Shown: positions 9,901 to 22,640 of the stretch, piece after piece | How positions within the stretch are numbered: position 1 is the stretch's first letter | Layout: each line of letters opens with the position of its first letter | Origin: Drosophila miranda | Taxonomy: Eukaryota > Arthropoda > Insecta > Diptera > Drosophilidae | Length of the DNA: 64,000 bases | Reading direction: 5' to 3' | Assembly (NCBI RefSeq): GCF_003369915.1 | Contig: NC_046674.1 | Location: forward strand, 15,872,001-15,936,000 | Notes under the pieces: generated by a model | Told to the model about the DNA's origin: nothing | Databases searched by the model: none | What the model saw: the letters and a program-made list of their open reading frames with translations, nothing else | Position numbers and translations under genes: made by a program

Positions 9901-12096
9901 TCAGTCTTTATGCTTGCGATACATCTCGGGTACATCGGAGTCGTCCGACTCTGAAGTGGCTGGAAGTTCGCCATTCTTGTCGCCAAGCAGCAGTCGCTCG
10001 ACCAACTCCACCTGGACAGTCAGGATGGCCGATAGGCCGAGTAGCAGCTCGATACGCTGGCGATACTGGAAGCGCAGCTCCTCATCGCTGGGCTTTTTAG
10101 TAACCACTAAACTGCTCGTCTTAGCTCTGAGTAGCTCGCGCCTATACAGCTCCCATTCGATATTCTCGTGGACAGTGCGGCCTTGGGGATGGTAGCTCTT
10201 GCGAAACAAGCGGCAGCCGCAGCCACAGAATTTGAGTGTGTTGGCGAACTCGAGACGGAGGAACTGCAGGTAGTTTATGCGGCTATGGAGCGTATTATCC
10301 TTACGGTCCTGCTCGGCGCTCTCAAAGTAGGAGAAGATCAGAGCGGCGAAAACGTTCATAAGAACCACAGCAATGATGAAGACCAGCACTAGGTAGAGAA
10401 CGATCCCTAGAGACTTTCCGCCGTGAAACATATCAGTAGGATGAACCTCCGAGCTAAAGCCGAAAGCAAAGCATAGGCAGGCGATGATGCACTTGACCAG
10501 CTTTTGGAAGTACTCGCTGTTGTTGCCGTTGATGATGGCCACAGCCATTCCGAGGCCCATCAGGAAAATAATAATGATGAGTGCGGTGCTGGCCACTGCT
10601 GGCCAGGCGAGATACAGCGTTTTGGAAAAAACGGCGAAGACGCTGGCAAACTGGAGCACCTTCCAGAGGCGCAGTGTAGTAATGCACACGAGGAAGCCCA
10701 TAACAATATTTATCAGCAGGTAGAGCCGCGTAGGCCGCTGAAAGTCGAGATAGTCTCTCGTGGTGGACTCCTTGAGCAACTTCAATAGCTTGCTCACCTC
10801 GTACTCGCGGAGCAGTATGAGCGCAAGTAAGATCAAGTTCATAGTGCAGATGATCACGTCCACCTTGTTCCAGGCCTTTTTGATGGCATCATGATTGTAC
10901 CACAGCTTGACTACCAGGCTGCGGCCAAATTGAATGACTATGATCAGGTAGAGGAGCATAACGATTATCTTCAAATGGCTCATCTGGTCGAGGCTCTCGA
11001 GCAGCTTGGCACTCTGCACCGACGCCCGGGTCAGATGATATCCGAACGGAGTGTACTCCACCACCAGCGTGCACACAGTGAAGATGTTCGCATCAGCATT
11101 GAACATGGTAAAGTCGATAAAAAACGCCGAGGTGTTTTCATGGTCAATCCAGTTGTAGACCTTGAGGTATTTCAACACTTTAAGGCTGTTGTGCGGCCCT
11201 GTGGTTAGCAGGGCCGCATAGCCTAGCAATTCCGGGTAATCCACGTCGAATCCATAATGATTGAAGTTCAGCAGCAGCCCATCCTCCAAGGTCGGCATGT
11301 GGGTGATGGGTCTCCACGGTTCGTAGATCCGCCAGTATTTATCCTCGTAGTGGAGCCGCTGGTACGGCTCGCTCCACGCGGGCATTCTCGATACACTGTC
11401 CCACAGTGTATCGTCGGAGGAATAAATATGACGCAACTGCCGCAGCCGGATTACGCCCAACCTCTTCATCTGCCGGATTTGAAGCCAGCCGGTGTCAGCA
11501 CTCGTATCCGGATTAAAGCCTTTGATCAGTGTCAGCTCGATGAAGTCGTACACCTTATCCAAGGTCAGGACCTCCTTTATGCCGAGAGTATTGCTTGTAT
11601 TGTGGGACATGAGGGTCACCACAGCGTTCGTGTTGTAGTAGAGCAGCGGATCCTGGTGCACAATTACCACCATCAGCAGCAGAAGGAAGTATGTCCCGTA
11701 CAGCTTCAGATCGTGGGTTATATGGCTGTACTTCTCGTTTAGCTTCTCGTTACGGTGCTGAATGGTGATCATAAGCTGAGACTTCAGGCTCTTTAACCTC
11801 GTCCTCAGGTAGTCCAAGTGGTTATACTTTTCCCTGGCGGCTTCTGGTTTGTAATTCATGATGTGCTTCTTCGGCCAGGTGGCCGAGTCGATGGACATCA
11901 CAATGAATCTGATAGGATCGAGGACGATGAACTGGAACAGCAATACTAGCACAATCGTCACCACCATGGTCTTGAACTTCTTGGTCTCGTGTTGGAAGCC
12001 TGTGATCACGGCTATTAGGGTGAAACTCGTCACCATCACCACAGCGGTGACTCCAAAAAATATGAGATTGTTCACATTATGAAAAACAGCAGACAT
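9901..12096 (-). CDS. Polycystin-family (TRPP/PKD-like) cation channel, brivido-like
   Basis: A single uninterrupted 731-aa frame starts at the ATG at 12096. Hydrophobic segments lie at about residues 10-32, 43-68 and 132-150. A large, mostly extracellular region (about 150-365, the polycystin domain position) follows, then further membrane segments near 371, 411, 457, 492 and 560. The last includes FIIAVVLMNVFAALIFSYFE, characteristic of the polycystin S6 region. The C-terminal tail is cytosolic and polar. The layout matches the C-terminal channel part of PKD1-like proteins and the Drosophila brivido proteins, which are needed for cold sensing in antennal neurons. brv2 is my guess for the paralogue, but I cannot decide between brv1 and brv2 without alignment. 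AATAAA (9899-9894) follows the stop by a single base, so the 3' UTR may be very short. Mip lies upstream on the same strand, but there is no evidence of co-transcription. Confidence 0.85.
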   Translation of the reverse strand: MSAVFHNVNNLIFFGVTAVVMVTSFTLIAVITGFQHETKKFKTMVVTIVLVLLFQFIVLDPIRFIVMSIDSATWPKKHIMNYKPEAAREKYNHLDYLRTRLKSLKSQLMITIQHRNEKLNEKYSHITHDLKLYGTYFLLLLMVVIVHQDPLLYYNTNAVVTLMSHNTSNTLGIKEVLTLDKVYDFIELTLIKGFNPDTSADTGWLQIRQMKRLGVIRLRQLRHIYSSDDTLWDSVSRMPAWSEPYQRLHYEDKYWRIYEPWRPITHMPTLEDGLLLNFNHYGFDVDYPELLGYAALLTTGPHNSLKVLKYLKVYNWIDHENTSAFFIDFTMFNADANIFTVCTLVVEYTPFGYHLTRASVQSAKLLESLDQMSHLKIIVMLLYLIIVIQFGRSLVVKLWYNHDAIKKAWNKVDVIICTMNLILLALILLREYEVSKLLKLLKESTTRDYLDFQRPTRLYLLINIVMGFLVCITTLRLWKVLQFASVFAVFSKTLYLAWPAVASTALIIIIFLMGLGMAVAIINGNNSEYFQKLVKCIIACLCFAFGFSSEVHPTDMFHGGKSLGIVLYLVLVFIIAVVLMNVFAALIFSYFESAEQDRKDNTLHSRINYLQFLRLEFANTLKFCGCGCRLFRKSYHPQGRTVHENIEWELYRRELLRAKTSSLVVTKKPSDEELRFQYRQRIELLLGLSAILTVQVELVERLLLGDKNGELPATSESDDSDVPEMYRKHKD

Positions 12097-12865
12097 TGTT
12101 TACGTTTTGCCTATTTTAGTATATTGTATAAGTTGATGAATCTTCAAAATACGGATAAGTTCTGAGCCAAAAAACAAATGAGTTTAAGCAATGACATTAT
12201 TTGCTCAGAGTATGTGCTTCCCAACCTCCTCTAGGCTCTGAGATCTAGTTCTCATTGAGTTGGAACATGCCTTTAGTCTTTCCATGGTTAATAGATTCAT
12301 CAACACTCACCCCCACATGAAGCCCAAAGAAACATCTAAAATTAACTCAAGTTTTTGTTTTAACGTATTTGCATTTCATATTTATAATTGCCATTTGGTA
12401 TATGTCTTTGTATTTATGTATTGTATATTTTAATATAAATATATGCACAATTCATTAACTAAGTTAACGTCACTAAATAAAAGCGATATTCTTTTGATAT
12501 ATTCCTTTGTTCTGGTATACTGAGAGATGCTAGGTGCTAAAAAAAAAGTTTAAGATAGTACTGTACTCGTATAGTGGATATAATGGCTATAATAATACTG
12601 GATTCATCCAGAATACATTCTGAATATGTCTACGTATTGTGTATCTGGCGCTGGCTTTCATACATTTTCGGAATTGACTTTTGTTTCCCCGTTCCCGATG
12701 GTGCCTGGGAGCAGGTCTCTAGGACAGCTTCCACAATGCTTAGGCTGGAAACGGAACGGAACATCTATGGGGGAACACACATACACATATTATTATTGGT
12801 TAGATACAGTTGGGTAATGGTAATGCCTGGTTAGTGTTGGGGTAGTTTAACGTTTGTACTGGTGT
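12097..12865. other. Spacer between channel gene and Mip
   Basis: AT-rich, with no supportable coding sequence. It holds the 5' flank of the channel gene and presumably the Mip 3' UTR. I found no TATA box close to the channel ATG. Confidence 0.5.
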
Positions 12866-13501
12866 TTAGTTGAGGGCCATGGAGCGCTTGCCCCAGCCAC
12901 CATGCAGCTTCTGCCACTGATCGCGCTTGCCCCACATGCCCTTCAGGTTGTTCCAAGTGGGCTCGCGCTTGCCCCATGCGCCCCTGAATTTGTTCCAGCC
13001 TTGAGCCTGACGGCGCTTGCCCCAGGCCACATTCATGCTCTTCCAGGCCCGCTTCTCCATGTTGCCGGCCGCCTCCGGGTCCTCAACCATATCCTCGCCT
13101 GATTGCTGCTGTTGCAGCGTCTGTGGCTGCATGTCCTGGTTGCTGGCCAGCCGCTCGAAGGTGTCCCAGTCGATGGTATTGGTCCCATCTGTGATCACCA
13201 AGGGCACAAAGTGTCCAGTCATGTAGATGTTGTCGTCTCCACCGAACGATGCCTCCGACCCATCAGGCCCGTCCCTGCTCCGTTTGCCCCAAGAGCTCTG
13301 CAGCGACTGCCAGGCCCGCTTGTTGTTACTGTACAAATCGCTGTCGCTCATTTGATCCACCACCTGCTCGGAGAGGCCACTCGGTTCGTTGCTGGCGGTG
13401 CTAGCGATGCTACCGGTGGCCAGGCTGCTGCAGACACTGCACAGAAGCAACACTACCACCAGCAATATGCGATTCTGGGTCTTTGTCTTCGTGTGGGCCA
13501 T
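12866..13501 (-). CDS. Mip: Myoinhibiting peptide precursor (allatostatin B)
   Basis: A 211-aa prepropeptide starts at the ATG at 13501. A hydrophobic signal peptide (RILLVVVLLLCSVCSSLA) follows a short basic start. Five W(X6)W-amide peptides are visible, each ended by GKR or similar dibasic cleavage and amidation sites: AWQSLQSSW, AWKSMNVAW, RQAQGWNKFRGAW, EPTWNNLKGMW and DQWQKLHGGW. An acidic spacer separates the first peptide from the cluster of the other four. From memory these match the D. melanogaster Mip peptides. MIPs inhibit gut contraction and act on the sex peptide receptor. A CCACAG acceptor ends 5 nt before the ATG (exon from 13506), so there is probably an upstream non-coding exon that I could not place. 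The frame stays open upstream with no ATG, which supports this start. Confidence 0.97.
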   Translation of the reverse strand: MAHTKTKTQNRILLVVVLLLCSVCSSLATGSIASTASNEPSGLSEQVVDQMSDSDLYSNNKRAWQSLQSSWGKRSRDGPDGSEASFGGDDNIYMTGHFVPLVITDGTNTIDWDTFERLASNQDMQPQTLQQQQSGEDMVEDPEAAGNMEKRAWKSMNVAWGKRRQAQGWNKFRGAWGKREPTWNNLKGMWGKRDQWQKLHGGWGKRSMALN

Positions 13502-16500
13502 GCTCACTGTGGAAATATGAAAAAAGCGAAATGGAAATGTACATGTAAATGAAGCTGAGACTGAGACTGAGACTGAGCCTGAGTCTCCACTGAGGCCTCG
13601 AGGCTCAACCGCAGCGCCTCGAGGTATGCTCAATTAAGTCAAAGCCTACGCCACTCGACTGCTCCCTGGGGGTCCACGGGGGTCCTGGGGAGCGTTTTGT
13701 TTCTTCCCACCCCTGTTCAATGGCAATCATTTCCGCCCACGCTTAAAAATTACTCCAACAAGAGGGGTCCGTACAGGGGGGGGAACAAGCATAACGATTT
13801 AGCTAAATAACCTCTCTAATTGAAAGCGGTTGGGGTGGGAGCTTCCAGAAGGAATCCCCGCCCAGCTGGATGTCGGAGGTCATGTCATGCCGCCTGTCGA
13901 CCGCTGCGTTAAAAGGCAACAGCGCATAACAGTTACAATTTATGGCCTATTAATGTCCTTCTCCTGAGGTAGCAACCAGCGGGAGGCCGCATGGAGGGAG
14001 TTCGGAATGTTTGCTGGCAACAGGAGGCACGAAGCAGAAGGCGAGGCCAACGCAGCGGAATGATTAGGGATACGCGTATATCTTTGCCTATTGGCGGTAA
14101 TCCTACGCACTTCTCAGCTCTGCTCTTCACTGGACTCCATGCCATTGCTGATTTGCCGTCGAGTGAAAGGGAGTTAGGAGCTTGAGATAGAAAAGGAAGA
14201 GGCCGGCGAAAGGCCATTTCAAGTCGATAATGATGCTTTAAAAAGTTAATATGCTTTCTTATAGTCAAGATTATGGGTTTGTTTGACCAGCGGCTTAAGT
14301 GCCTTGCGATTGCACTTGCGGTCGCTCCAAAGACTAGACAAAAGGCAGCTAAAAGCAGAATGGAGGCAGGAAGTGGGCTGATATTTGTTTGCACTTCCTG
14401 CCAAAGTAGTTTTACCCATGCGCTCGCATATGCTGCACAACCATATTTATTAGCATACATGTCAGTATACAGAATATACTTAAAAGCTATCAAATCCCTA
14501 TCCTGCTTATATAAACGTGGATGAAAAACAGCAAAAAGTACTGTCATGAACATATCTTTGCCAAAATACCCGAAATACCGTCGATAGAAATGTGTTGCCT
14601 ATATTCCTACAGAAGTTCGAATCATCATATAAATTTCCTACCCCTATCTTTATATAATGCCCCATTTTGAGTAATCCTCTTGGCTGAACCGTATTGAGGC
14701 GCCAACCTGGAAAGTCATCTCCATGGAATGAAGTCTTCAAAGCCCGCCACAATCACGGCGCGTCAATCAGCATGGCAAGTCCGTCGTATCTTATCTGGGA
14801 GGTCGTCTCCTGATTAAATGATGTTGTTTGTTGCCGCTTAGATTGGCTAACTAATTGAGAGGCGTCGCGTCGGCGGAAAGCCAACACGTTTGCCAGCTGG
14901 AACTGGCCCCGGACTACTGACTTCTGACTCCTGACTGATGATGGTCCGAGTGTGAACCCATCTCTCGGATCTCTGGCCGCCTTATGCTAGCTTAGATTGG
15001 ACTTAATTTGTGCGCTTGTCGTTGATTGATTGACGCCGTTCAGATGAAAGTTTTAGCGGCTTTGCACCAAATTATAATATATAGGGCCACCGTGATGATG
15101 GAGCACGCATCAAATTTTATGACCACAATCAGTGGGAGTGGGAGGCCAAAAGAGGCCATCCAGGAATCAGCTAGGAACCAAGAAAACTGGCAGAAAACGT
15201 GCGCAGGGTCAAGTTGTAATTGAAATTAACTGAAAATATTTATGGCCTTTGCGGCTGACATTCTTCCGAATTTGGTAGTTGACTCCTCGTCTGTGTCCAT
15301 TATTAATTTGCCTGCCTGCTTGAGAATAATTCATGTGGTGTCAGGGCAACGGCAACCATACCAGCCGCATCCTCTGAAGAGGACACAGACAACACACTCC
15401 TGGCCATATCCTTTTGGAGAGGACTCCCCCCAGTTTACTGGGCAAACAAATTGAAACGAAATTTTCGCGCCAAAATTAAACAGCTTGGTGGAAATCGAAT
15501 TTGCCAGCTCGCCTATTCATTGTGTCTCTTCGATAAATAGCCTCGGAAAATATTTGCCAAAGGATGGCATTTGCCTATAAGTATTTTGTTTAAATAGGTC
15601 TCACAGCACCCACGTAGAAGGACCACACCACACCGCCTATTGCCTGTCCTTTAAAAAAAGAGCGTGAATGGAAATCTTCATCCACAATTCCAGGCTGCTT
15701 TGGGCTTGGGGGACACAGACATTCCCGAAAATGCGTAAATCAACAGAATATCCGCAAAAGTGCAAATAGAATGCTCGTCTCAAGCAGGCGCTACTTGGGC
15801 CAGACCCAGACTCAGACCACTGTCTACCCTCTCGACCCACACTCGATTTTGTTTTAATGCAAAAGAGTTCGTTCTGCATAATTTATTGATATTTATTTAT
15901 CAAATTTAGGCCGCTAAGCCGACAACGTCTTCAAGCAACCCAAGCAGTGCTGAGAAAATTATAATTATTTTAGTTCCGGCCTAACTCTAGGAAATATTGA
16001 GAGGCAATAAATGTAGCGTGCTGGAGTTTAGTATTTTTTGTCAAAGCTGATAATAAATTCATTCTCAAAAAATTTGTTCGAGATATTACTTGGTAAATAG
16101 TTAAAATTGCAGCTTAAATTCAATTTTTTTGTTGCCATGTCTAAGAAAGTTGAATAAAGTTGTGTTCCTTCAAAAACGAGAATAGGGGGAGAAGAAGAAG
16201 GGGGAGCCTTATTTTAGTATTTTTGTACTTTTCAGAAAATTTTGCTGGATTGCTGAGATATTAAAATCTACATTATTGCATATTAAAATTGTCAATTTGC
16301 TTGTACATATTATTTTTGATTTTAGGAAATAATCATAAGACTTTTTTTTAAACATCGACTTGGTTAAATTTATACTTTTAATGAGCAATTATTAAAACAA
16401 AGCAATGAGCACAGATACTAGCCACTTAGTGTCTCTATTCCTTAATTTTTTTTTTAAATATATTTATAAAAATAAAAATCTATATACATCTACGGAATTT

Positions 16501-18224
16501 GATGAAATCCAGTGCAAGCAAAATTTTTTTAAAAATCAGAATTTAAGTTTTAATTATATTTCTACCGCAATAACTTTGCTTTTTTAAATTCAATCTCTTT
16601 TCCTGGAAGACCTTGGAACCCATCCCCATCTGCCACGATTCGATTATGAACCACTCGCCTCGTCATATATTGAATATATCCAAACCACTCACCTGAGTAT
16701 ATTCTTGCACAATTTTCGTTGTTTTATTCGAAATCAAAGAGTGAACGGGTGTTGGGCTTCCGTGGGCTTGTATCTGCGGTCAGGCGATTTTTTCACAATG
16801 CGGCTTCTGATTGGATTCCTGATTTTTGTTCTCTGCTTTTATAATAGTTTTTTCCACATGAAATTACTTTTATAAGTGGATTTGTGGGCACACTTGGAAC
16901 TCAATTAGCGGACAGTTGCACAGCCTGTGCACCGTGCATATGAAGGAGTGACAGAGGACAGTGGTATAGCTGGAGTCCTGTCTATGGGGCTGCGTGTGCG
17001 TAAACCTGTTGATCGACTGCTAATGATACGCAGCACGGCGCAGCAGTCGCTTATAAATCAAAACGGAAGCGACTCGCGGCCCGAGCGTGGACCCGGCGAT
17101 ATGGCCGAATCGGACTTCGGGTCCCAACAACAACAAGGGCTGCTCTTCGCTGCGCACGCACACATTCGCATTCACAATGGTTGGTGCCAGGATGTCCGCC
17201 TGTCCTCCATTGTAGTCCCACTGCCGCTTGCAACGGAAATAGCCAAAGACGGGGTGCCCCATACACTTCTATGTGGCAGTATAAGTAGTGTTGTAGTTCC
17301 TTGAGTTGATGGCACACATGCGCGGCCCTACAACTTTTGTTTATTCGTCCCGAACCGAACCCAACGCATCGCATCCCCAATCCCCCGGGGAATTGGCCAG
17401 ACTGTAGCCCGCGGCCAGGACTGGGACTGTGCCTGGACGATGCCAGCGTGGGCCTTGGACTCATTCAAATTCAGGTACATGCTCCATGTTGGGGTCCCGC
17501 CTTCAGGCATTTAAAATTAAACACGCTTACAATGAAGTGAAACCACTCAGCGAGCATATTGCATATTGCATTTCTTTCTGTCAGCGGGGGGGTGACGCGG
17601 CAATTAACCAAACACAAATACAAATACAATTCTTTCCTGCCGTTCACCTTCGATTCGCACTGCCATCGATGTGGTGGCCCTTGTGGGTGGGCTGCGGCTG
17701 CGAACGCTTCACATGTTTCACCTAAGCATTCGAGTAACAACCCTTTTAGTGCTTCATGAATATTTATGACGATATTGCGACGCCTCTTCAGGCACTGAGC
17801 ACTTCACACACCTTGTATGGGTATTCGAAAATAACAAAGTGTAAGACCTCTATAGTCCTCCTATATAAAGTCGAATTAAAGACACCTCTTAATATTATAA
17901 GAAAATAGCAACACCCAAGAGGACCGCAAAAATCAAATTTTTCTTGATTTACTCATGCATCACCATTTTAACAAACACCCGAAAACTCTGAACAAAAACG
18001 AGCATGAATAAACTCAACGTGGCCACAAGAAAGGAACAGTTTGAGTAATTTAAAGTCAATAGCGAACATATGTACATAAGCCCTCATGAAAGTCTGTATC
18101 CGTCAACGCTAAGCGGTCGGGTGATTTTCAAAAACATATACATATGTTTTTTTTGCAATCATCAAAAGCCGTTGTCTGCAATACACCCAATTGATTCTGA
18201 ATGAACAGAATGCATTATATCGAG

Positions 18225-18335
18225 GATATATTGTATCTCTTCGACTGATGAAGAATGTACTCTATGGGGTCGGAAATGCTTACTGCTGCCTATTGCATAC
18301 AACTGCCCGATTACAACATACCCTTGTCCTAAGTT
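18225..18335 (+). repeat. Degenerate transposon-derived repeat fragment
   Basis: It contains GATGAAGAATGTACTC, TATGGGGTCGGAAATGCTT and CTGCTGCCTATTGCATAC. This order resembles the 'tgatgctgatcaagaatatat...ggtcggaaacgcttccttctg' block at 30340-30410. It is an old copy of the same dispersed element. Confidence 0.55.
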
Positions 18336-19429
18336 AAAAAAAAGGAGTAAAAAAGGAGCTTCTTCAATTACGAGAGCTGAAGAAGATGTTAACCTTTGCT
18401 CCATGGATGTATGGTTGTGCGGACATCAACAGGTTTTCATTTGTGGCCATTTGATGGGTGCCCGAGCCCGTTTGCCCTGCCGGCGATGCCTATAAACGAT
18501 GATGGGAATATTTATGACACTGCTCTACCGGTGCGTATAATGAATGGGTTATGGGGGGACGCATTGGGACGACCCCCCTTATCCCTTATCCCCAGCGATA
18601 AGCTACGTAGCTACTAATTGATTTTGCCACTGATAAATCGCTGCGGACTCAGACTCAGGCTATCAATGACAGGTACATGTGTTGCTGGCTCCTCTGGGAG
18701 TGCAGTAGCAGCAGCAACGATTGTAAATCATTTCCTGTTTATGTGACTGGCCTAATTGCAGCCATTAGCAGGTGACCTTTATACTGAGCGATCCATTTGG
18801 GTACGTCACTGTATGATGCCATATCTTGTTGATCGGATACTGTCAGACTTTAAAGAGGAACCACGAGAATGTGAAATTGCATTGAAGCCCTGCTCTTGCT
18901 CTCGCCTTGACCAAGGCACACTCCATACATCCGCACCCCATTCCCGTGGTAATTCCTTTCTATTCAGAATGCCACATTTGTATAGGAATCCCTTGGTGCT
19001 TTCATTGTGAAGATGGAGTAGTGGCTGCCGCCCGCTGTGCTGTTGGCAGCTAATAATCATTTGTTTGCACTTTGCATGCGCCAGATGGCAACAAAGGGCA
19101 GTCTATAAATTCAATTCTACTATAACTTGGCCACGAGCGTGCGAAGCCATGCATGAAAGTGACCATTGCAAGCCATATTTTTGTATAAGTCATTAAAGAA
19201 GTCAATAATACACTTAATTATTTATATCTATAGTACATACATATGTATATATAATTGCTCTGCTGGTACTTATATGTATAGCTCATTTAAAAACTCGAAA
19301 AGTCCTGCACCGATTGAGCTTAAATTTTGACATATTAAACGCGACAGCGGTTAGGAAAGTTTTTGTATTTGTTTGAATACTTTCAAAAGTAGTCCTTTCA
19401 AGGGCTGCCAAACGTATGCTAAGTAAAAC

Positions 19430-19600
19430 CAGCGGGAACGTTGTGAGTCGCAGCTACGGCCGCGACTTTAAACTTATACCCAATACTATGCCACTATACC
19501 ACTATGGAGTCGTTAACGATTCCTTCTGGGTGTTACATCTATCTACTTATACCACAAATCTAATATACCCCTTTGCTCTTTGAGTATTTTCAGAAATTCA
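19430..19600 (+). repeat. Degenerate transposon-derived repeat fragment
   Basis: The left part (AGCGGGAACGTTGTGAG...GCCGCGACT...TATACCCAATACT) is the inverse of 7910-7980. The right part (GATTCCTTCTGGGTGTTACAT...ACCACAAATCTAATATACCCC...GAGTATTTT) matches 30385-30470 in the same orientation. Confidence 0.65.
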
Positions 19601-20029
19601 GAACAAATATTGTTGAAAACTCCGTTAAGCATGGCATGAAATGGTTTGAGGTTTCTGGTCCATGCGCTTCTCATAGACAATAAATCCTAAAACGCTTGAT
19701 AAAAGTATTTTTGTTTACTAACTTTATGTGGCAAAATGACATATTGGATAACATGAAAAATATAAAATTAGACATAAAGCTGATTAAAATCGTAGAAAAG
19801 AGAAAAGCAATTATAGTCCGAAAAGAATAGCCAATATGCCAAAAAGATAAAGTGTATAATAAAGGATGGCTTTTGTGAATAGAAAATATTTTAAAAATTC
19901 TAAAAATCACGCAGCAAAACTCGCGCTTTTGTGATTATTAGTTCTAAAAAGCAATCACAAAAAATTTGACTTTTTTGATAGTTTGAACTTTTTGTTGACC
20001 TCTTTTATTCAAATCATATTTTATAAACT

Positions 20030-22640
20030 ATAACATTTATAACTATTATTTAATAATTATTATTCTGATTTTTATTGATTAACTATTATTATAACTATTA
20101 TTCTTTATTTTTATTGAATAATTATTATTCTGATTTTTATTGAATAACTATTATTATAACTATTATTCTTGATTTTTATCGAATAATTATTATTCTGATT
20201 TTTATTGAATAACAATTATTATAACTATTATTCTCGATTTTTATTGAATAACTATTATTATAACTATTATTCTTGATTTTTATTGAATAACTATTATTAT
20301 AACTTTTATTCTTGATTTTTATTAATTATTATTATAACTATTTTTTTTTTTTTTTATTGAATAATTATTATTCTTGATTTTTATTGAATCATTATTATTC
20401 TGATTTTTATTGAATAACTATTATTTTTGATTTTTATTGAATAATTATTATTATAATTGTTATTCTTGATTTTTATTGAATAACTATTATTATAATTGTT
20501 ATTCTTGATTTTTATTGAATAACTATTATTATAATTGTTATTCTTGATTTTTATTGAATAACTATTATCATAATTGTTATTCTTGATTTTTATTGAAAAA
20601 CTATTATTATAATTATTATTATAATTGTTATTCTTGATTTTTATTGAATAACTATTATTATAATTGTTATTCTTGATTTTTATTGAATAACTATTATCAT
20701 ACTTGTTATTCGTGATTTTTATCGTATAACTATTATTATAATTGTTATTCTTGATTTTTATTGAATAACTATTATCATAATTGTTATTCTTGATTTTTAT
20801 CGTATAACTATTATTATGATTGTTATTCTTGATTTTTATCGTATAACTATTATTAAAATTGTTATTCTTGATTTTTATTGAATAACTATTATTATAATTG
20901 TTATTCTTGATTTTTATTGAATAACTATTATTATAATTGTTATTCTTGATTTTTATCGTATAACTATTATTATAATTGTTATTCTTGATTTTTGTTGAAT
21001 AATTTTTATTATAATTGTTATTCTTGATTTTTATTGAATAATAATTATTATAATTGTTATTCTTGATTTTTATTGAATACCTATTACCATAATTGTTATT
21101 CTTGAGTTTTATCGTATAACTATTATTATAATTGTTATTCTTGATATTTATCGTATAACTATTATTATAATTGTTATTCTTGATATTTATCGTATAACTA
21201 TTATTATAATTGTTATTCTTGATTTTTATTGAATAACTATTATTATAATTGTTATTCTTGATTTTTATTGAATAACTATTATTATAATTGTTATTCTTGA
21301 TTTTTATCGTATAACTATTATTATAATTGTTATTCTTGATTTTTGTTGAATAATTTTTATTATAATTGTTATTCTTGATTTTTATTAAATAATAATTATT
21401 ATAATTGTCATTCTTGATTTTTATTGAATAACTATTATGATAATTGTTATTCTTGAGTTTTATCGTATAACTATTATTATAATTGTTATTCTTGATATTT
21501 ATCGTATAACTATTATTATAATTGTTATTCTTGATATTTATCGTATAACTATTATTATAATTGTTATTCTTGATTTTTATTGAATAACTATTATTATAAT
21601 TGTTATTCTTGATTTTTATTGAATAACTATTATTATAATTGTTATTCTTGATTTTTATCGTATAACTATTATTATAATTGTTATTCTTGATTTTTATCGT
21701 ATAACTATTATTATAATTGTTATTCTTGATTTTTATTGAATAACTATTATTATAATTGTTATTCTTGATTTTTATTGAATAACTATTATTATAATTGTTA
21801 TTCTTGATTTTTATTGAATAACTATTATCATAATTGTTATTCTTGATTTTTATTGAATAACTATTATCATAATTGTTATTCTTGATTTTTATTGAATAAT
21901 TATTATTATAATTGTTATTCTTGATTTGTATCATATAACTATTATTATAATTGTTATTCTTGATATTTATCGTATAACTATTATCATAATTGTTATTCTT
22001 GATTTTTATTGAGTAACTATTATTATAATTGTTATTCTGGATTTTTTTTATTCTTGATTTTTATCGTATAACTATTATTATAATTGTTATTCTTGATTTT
22101 TATTGAATAACTATTATTATAATTGTTATTCTTGATTTTTATTGAATAACTATTATTATAATTGTTATTTTTGATATTTATCGTATAACTATTATTATAA
22201 TTGTTATTCTTGATTTTTATTGAATAACTATTATTATAATTGTTATTCTTGATTTTTATCGTATAATTATTATTATAATTGTTATTCTTGATTTTTATTG
22301 AATAATTATTATTCTGATTTTTATTGACTAACTATTATTATAACTGTTATTCTTGATTTTTATTGAATAATTATTATTATAACATTATACTTGATTTTTA
22401 TTGAATAATTATTATTCTGATTGTTTTGAATAACTATTATTATAACTGTTACTCTTGATGTTTATTGAATAATTATTATTCTGATTTTTATTGAATAACT
22501 ATTATTTTAACTAGTATTCTTGATTTTTATTGAATAATTATTATTAGAATTATTATTTTTGATTTATATTGTATAATTCTTTTTATAATTATTATTTTTA
22601 GTTTTTATTGTATAATTATAATTTTTGTTGAATAATGATT
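20030..22640. repeat. 39-bp AT-rich minisatellite with 351-bp higher-order repeat
   Basis: About 2.6 kb consists of a 39-bp unit (plus strand: ATTGTTATTCTTGATTTTTA followed by TTGAATAACTATTATTATA), roughly 60-plus copies, with shorter or degenerate units at both margins. Unit variants recur in order: the variant 'gatttttgttgaataatttt' starts at 20988 and again at 21339, exactly 351 bp (9 units) apart, and flanking variants repeat in the same sequence. Because 39 is a multiple of 3, the minus strand stays open for 517 codons (21934-20381) with a 13-residue period such as NNNYNNSYSIKIK. There is no ATG-driven context, signal or domain, so I treat this frame as a by-product of the repeat. Confidence 0.95.

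Larger units (their letters stand above)
13507..20029. other. Gene-poor intergenic region upstream of Mip
   Basis: No supportable coding gene. The start presumably holds the Mip promoter and 5' exon. A short GACTGA-type tandem repeat lies at 13556-13590. A minus-strand open frame of 206 codons (14553-13933) has no domain, biased composition or splice context and is treated as chance. Degenerate dispersed repeats occur at about 18225-18335 and 19430-19600. Confidence 0.5.

Noticed and set aside
13933-14553. 206-codon minus-strand open frame.
   Set aside because: No domain, no coding-like composition, no promoter and no splice partner; treated as chance.
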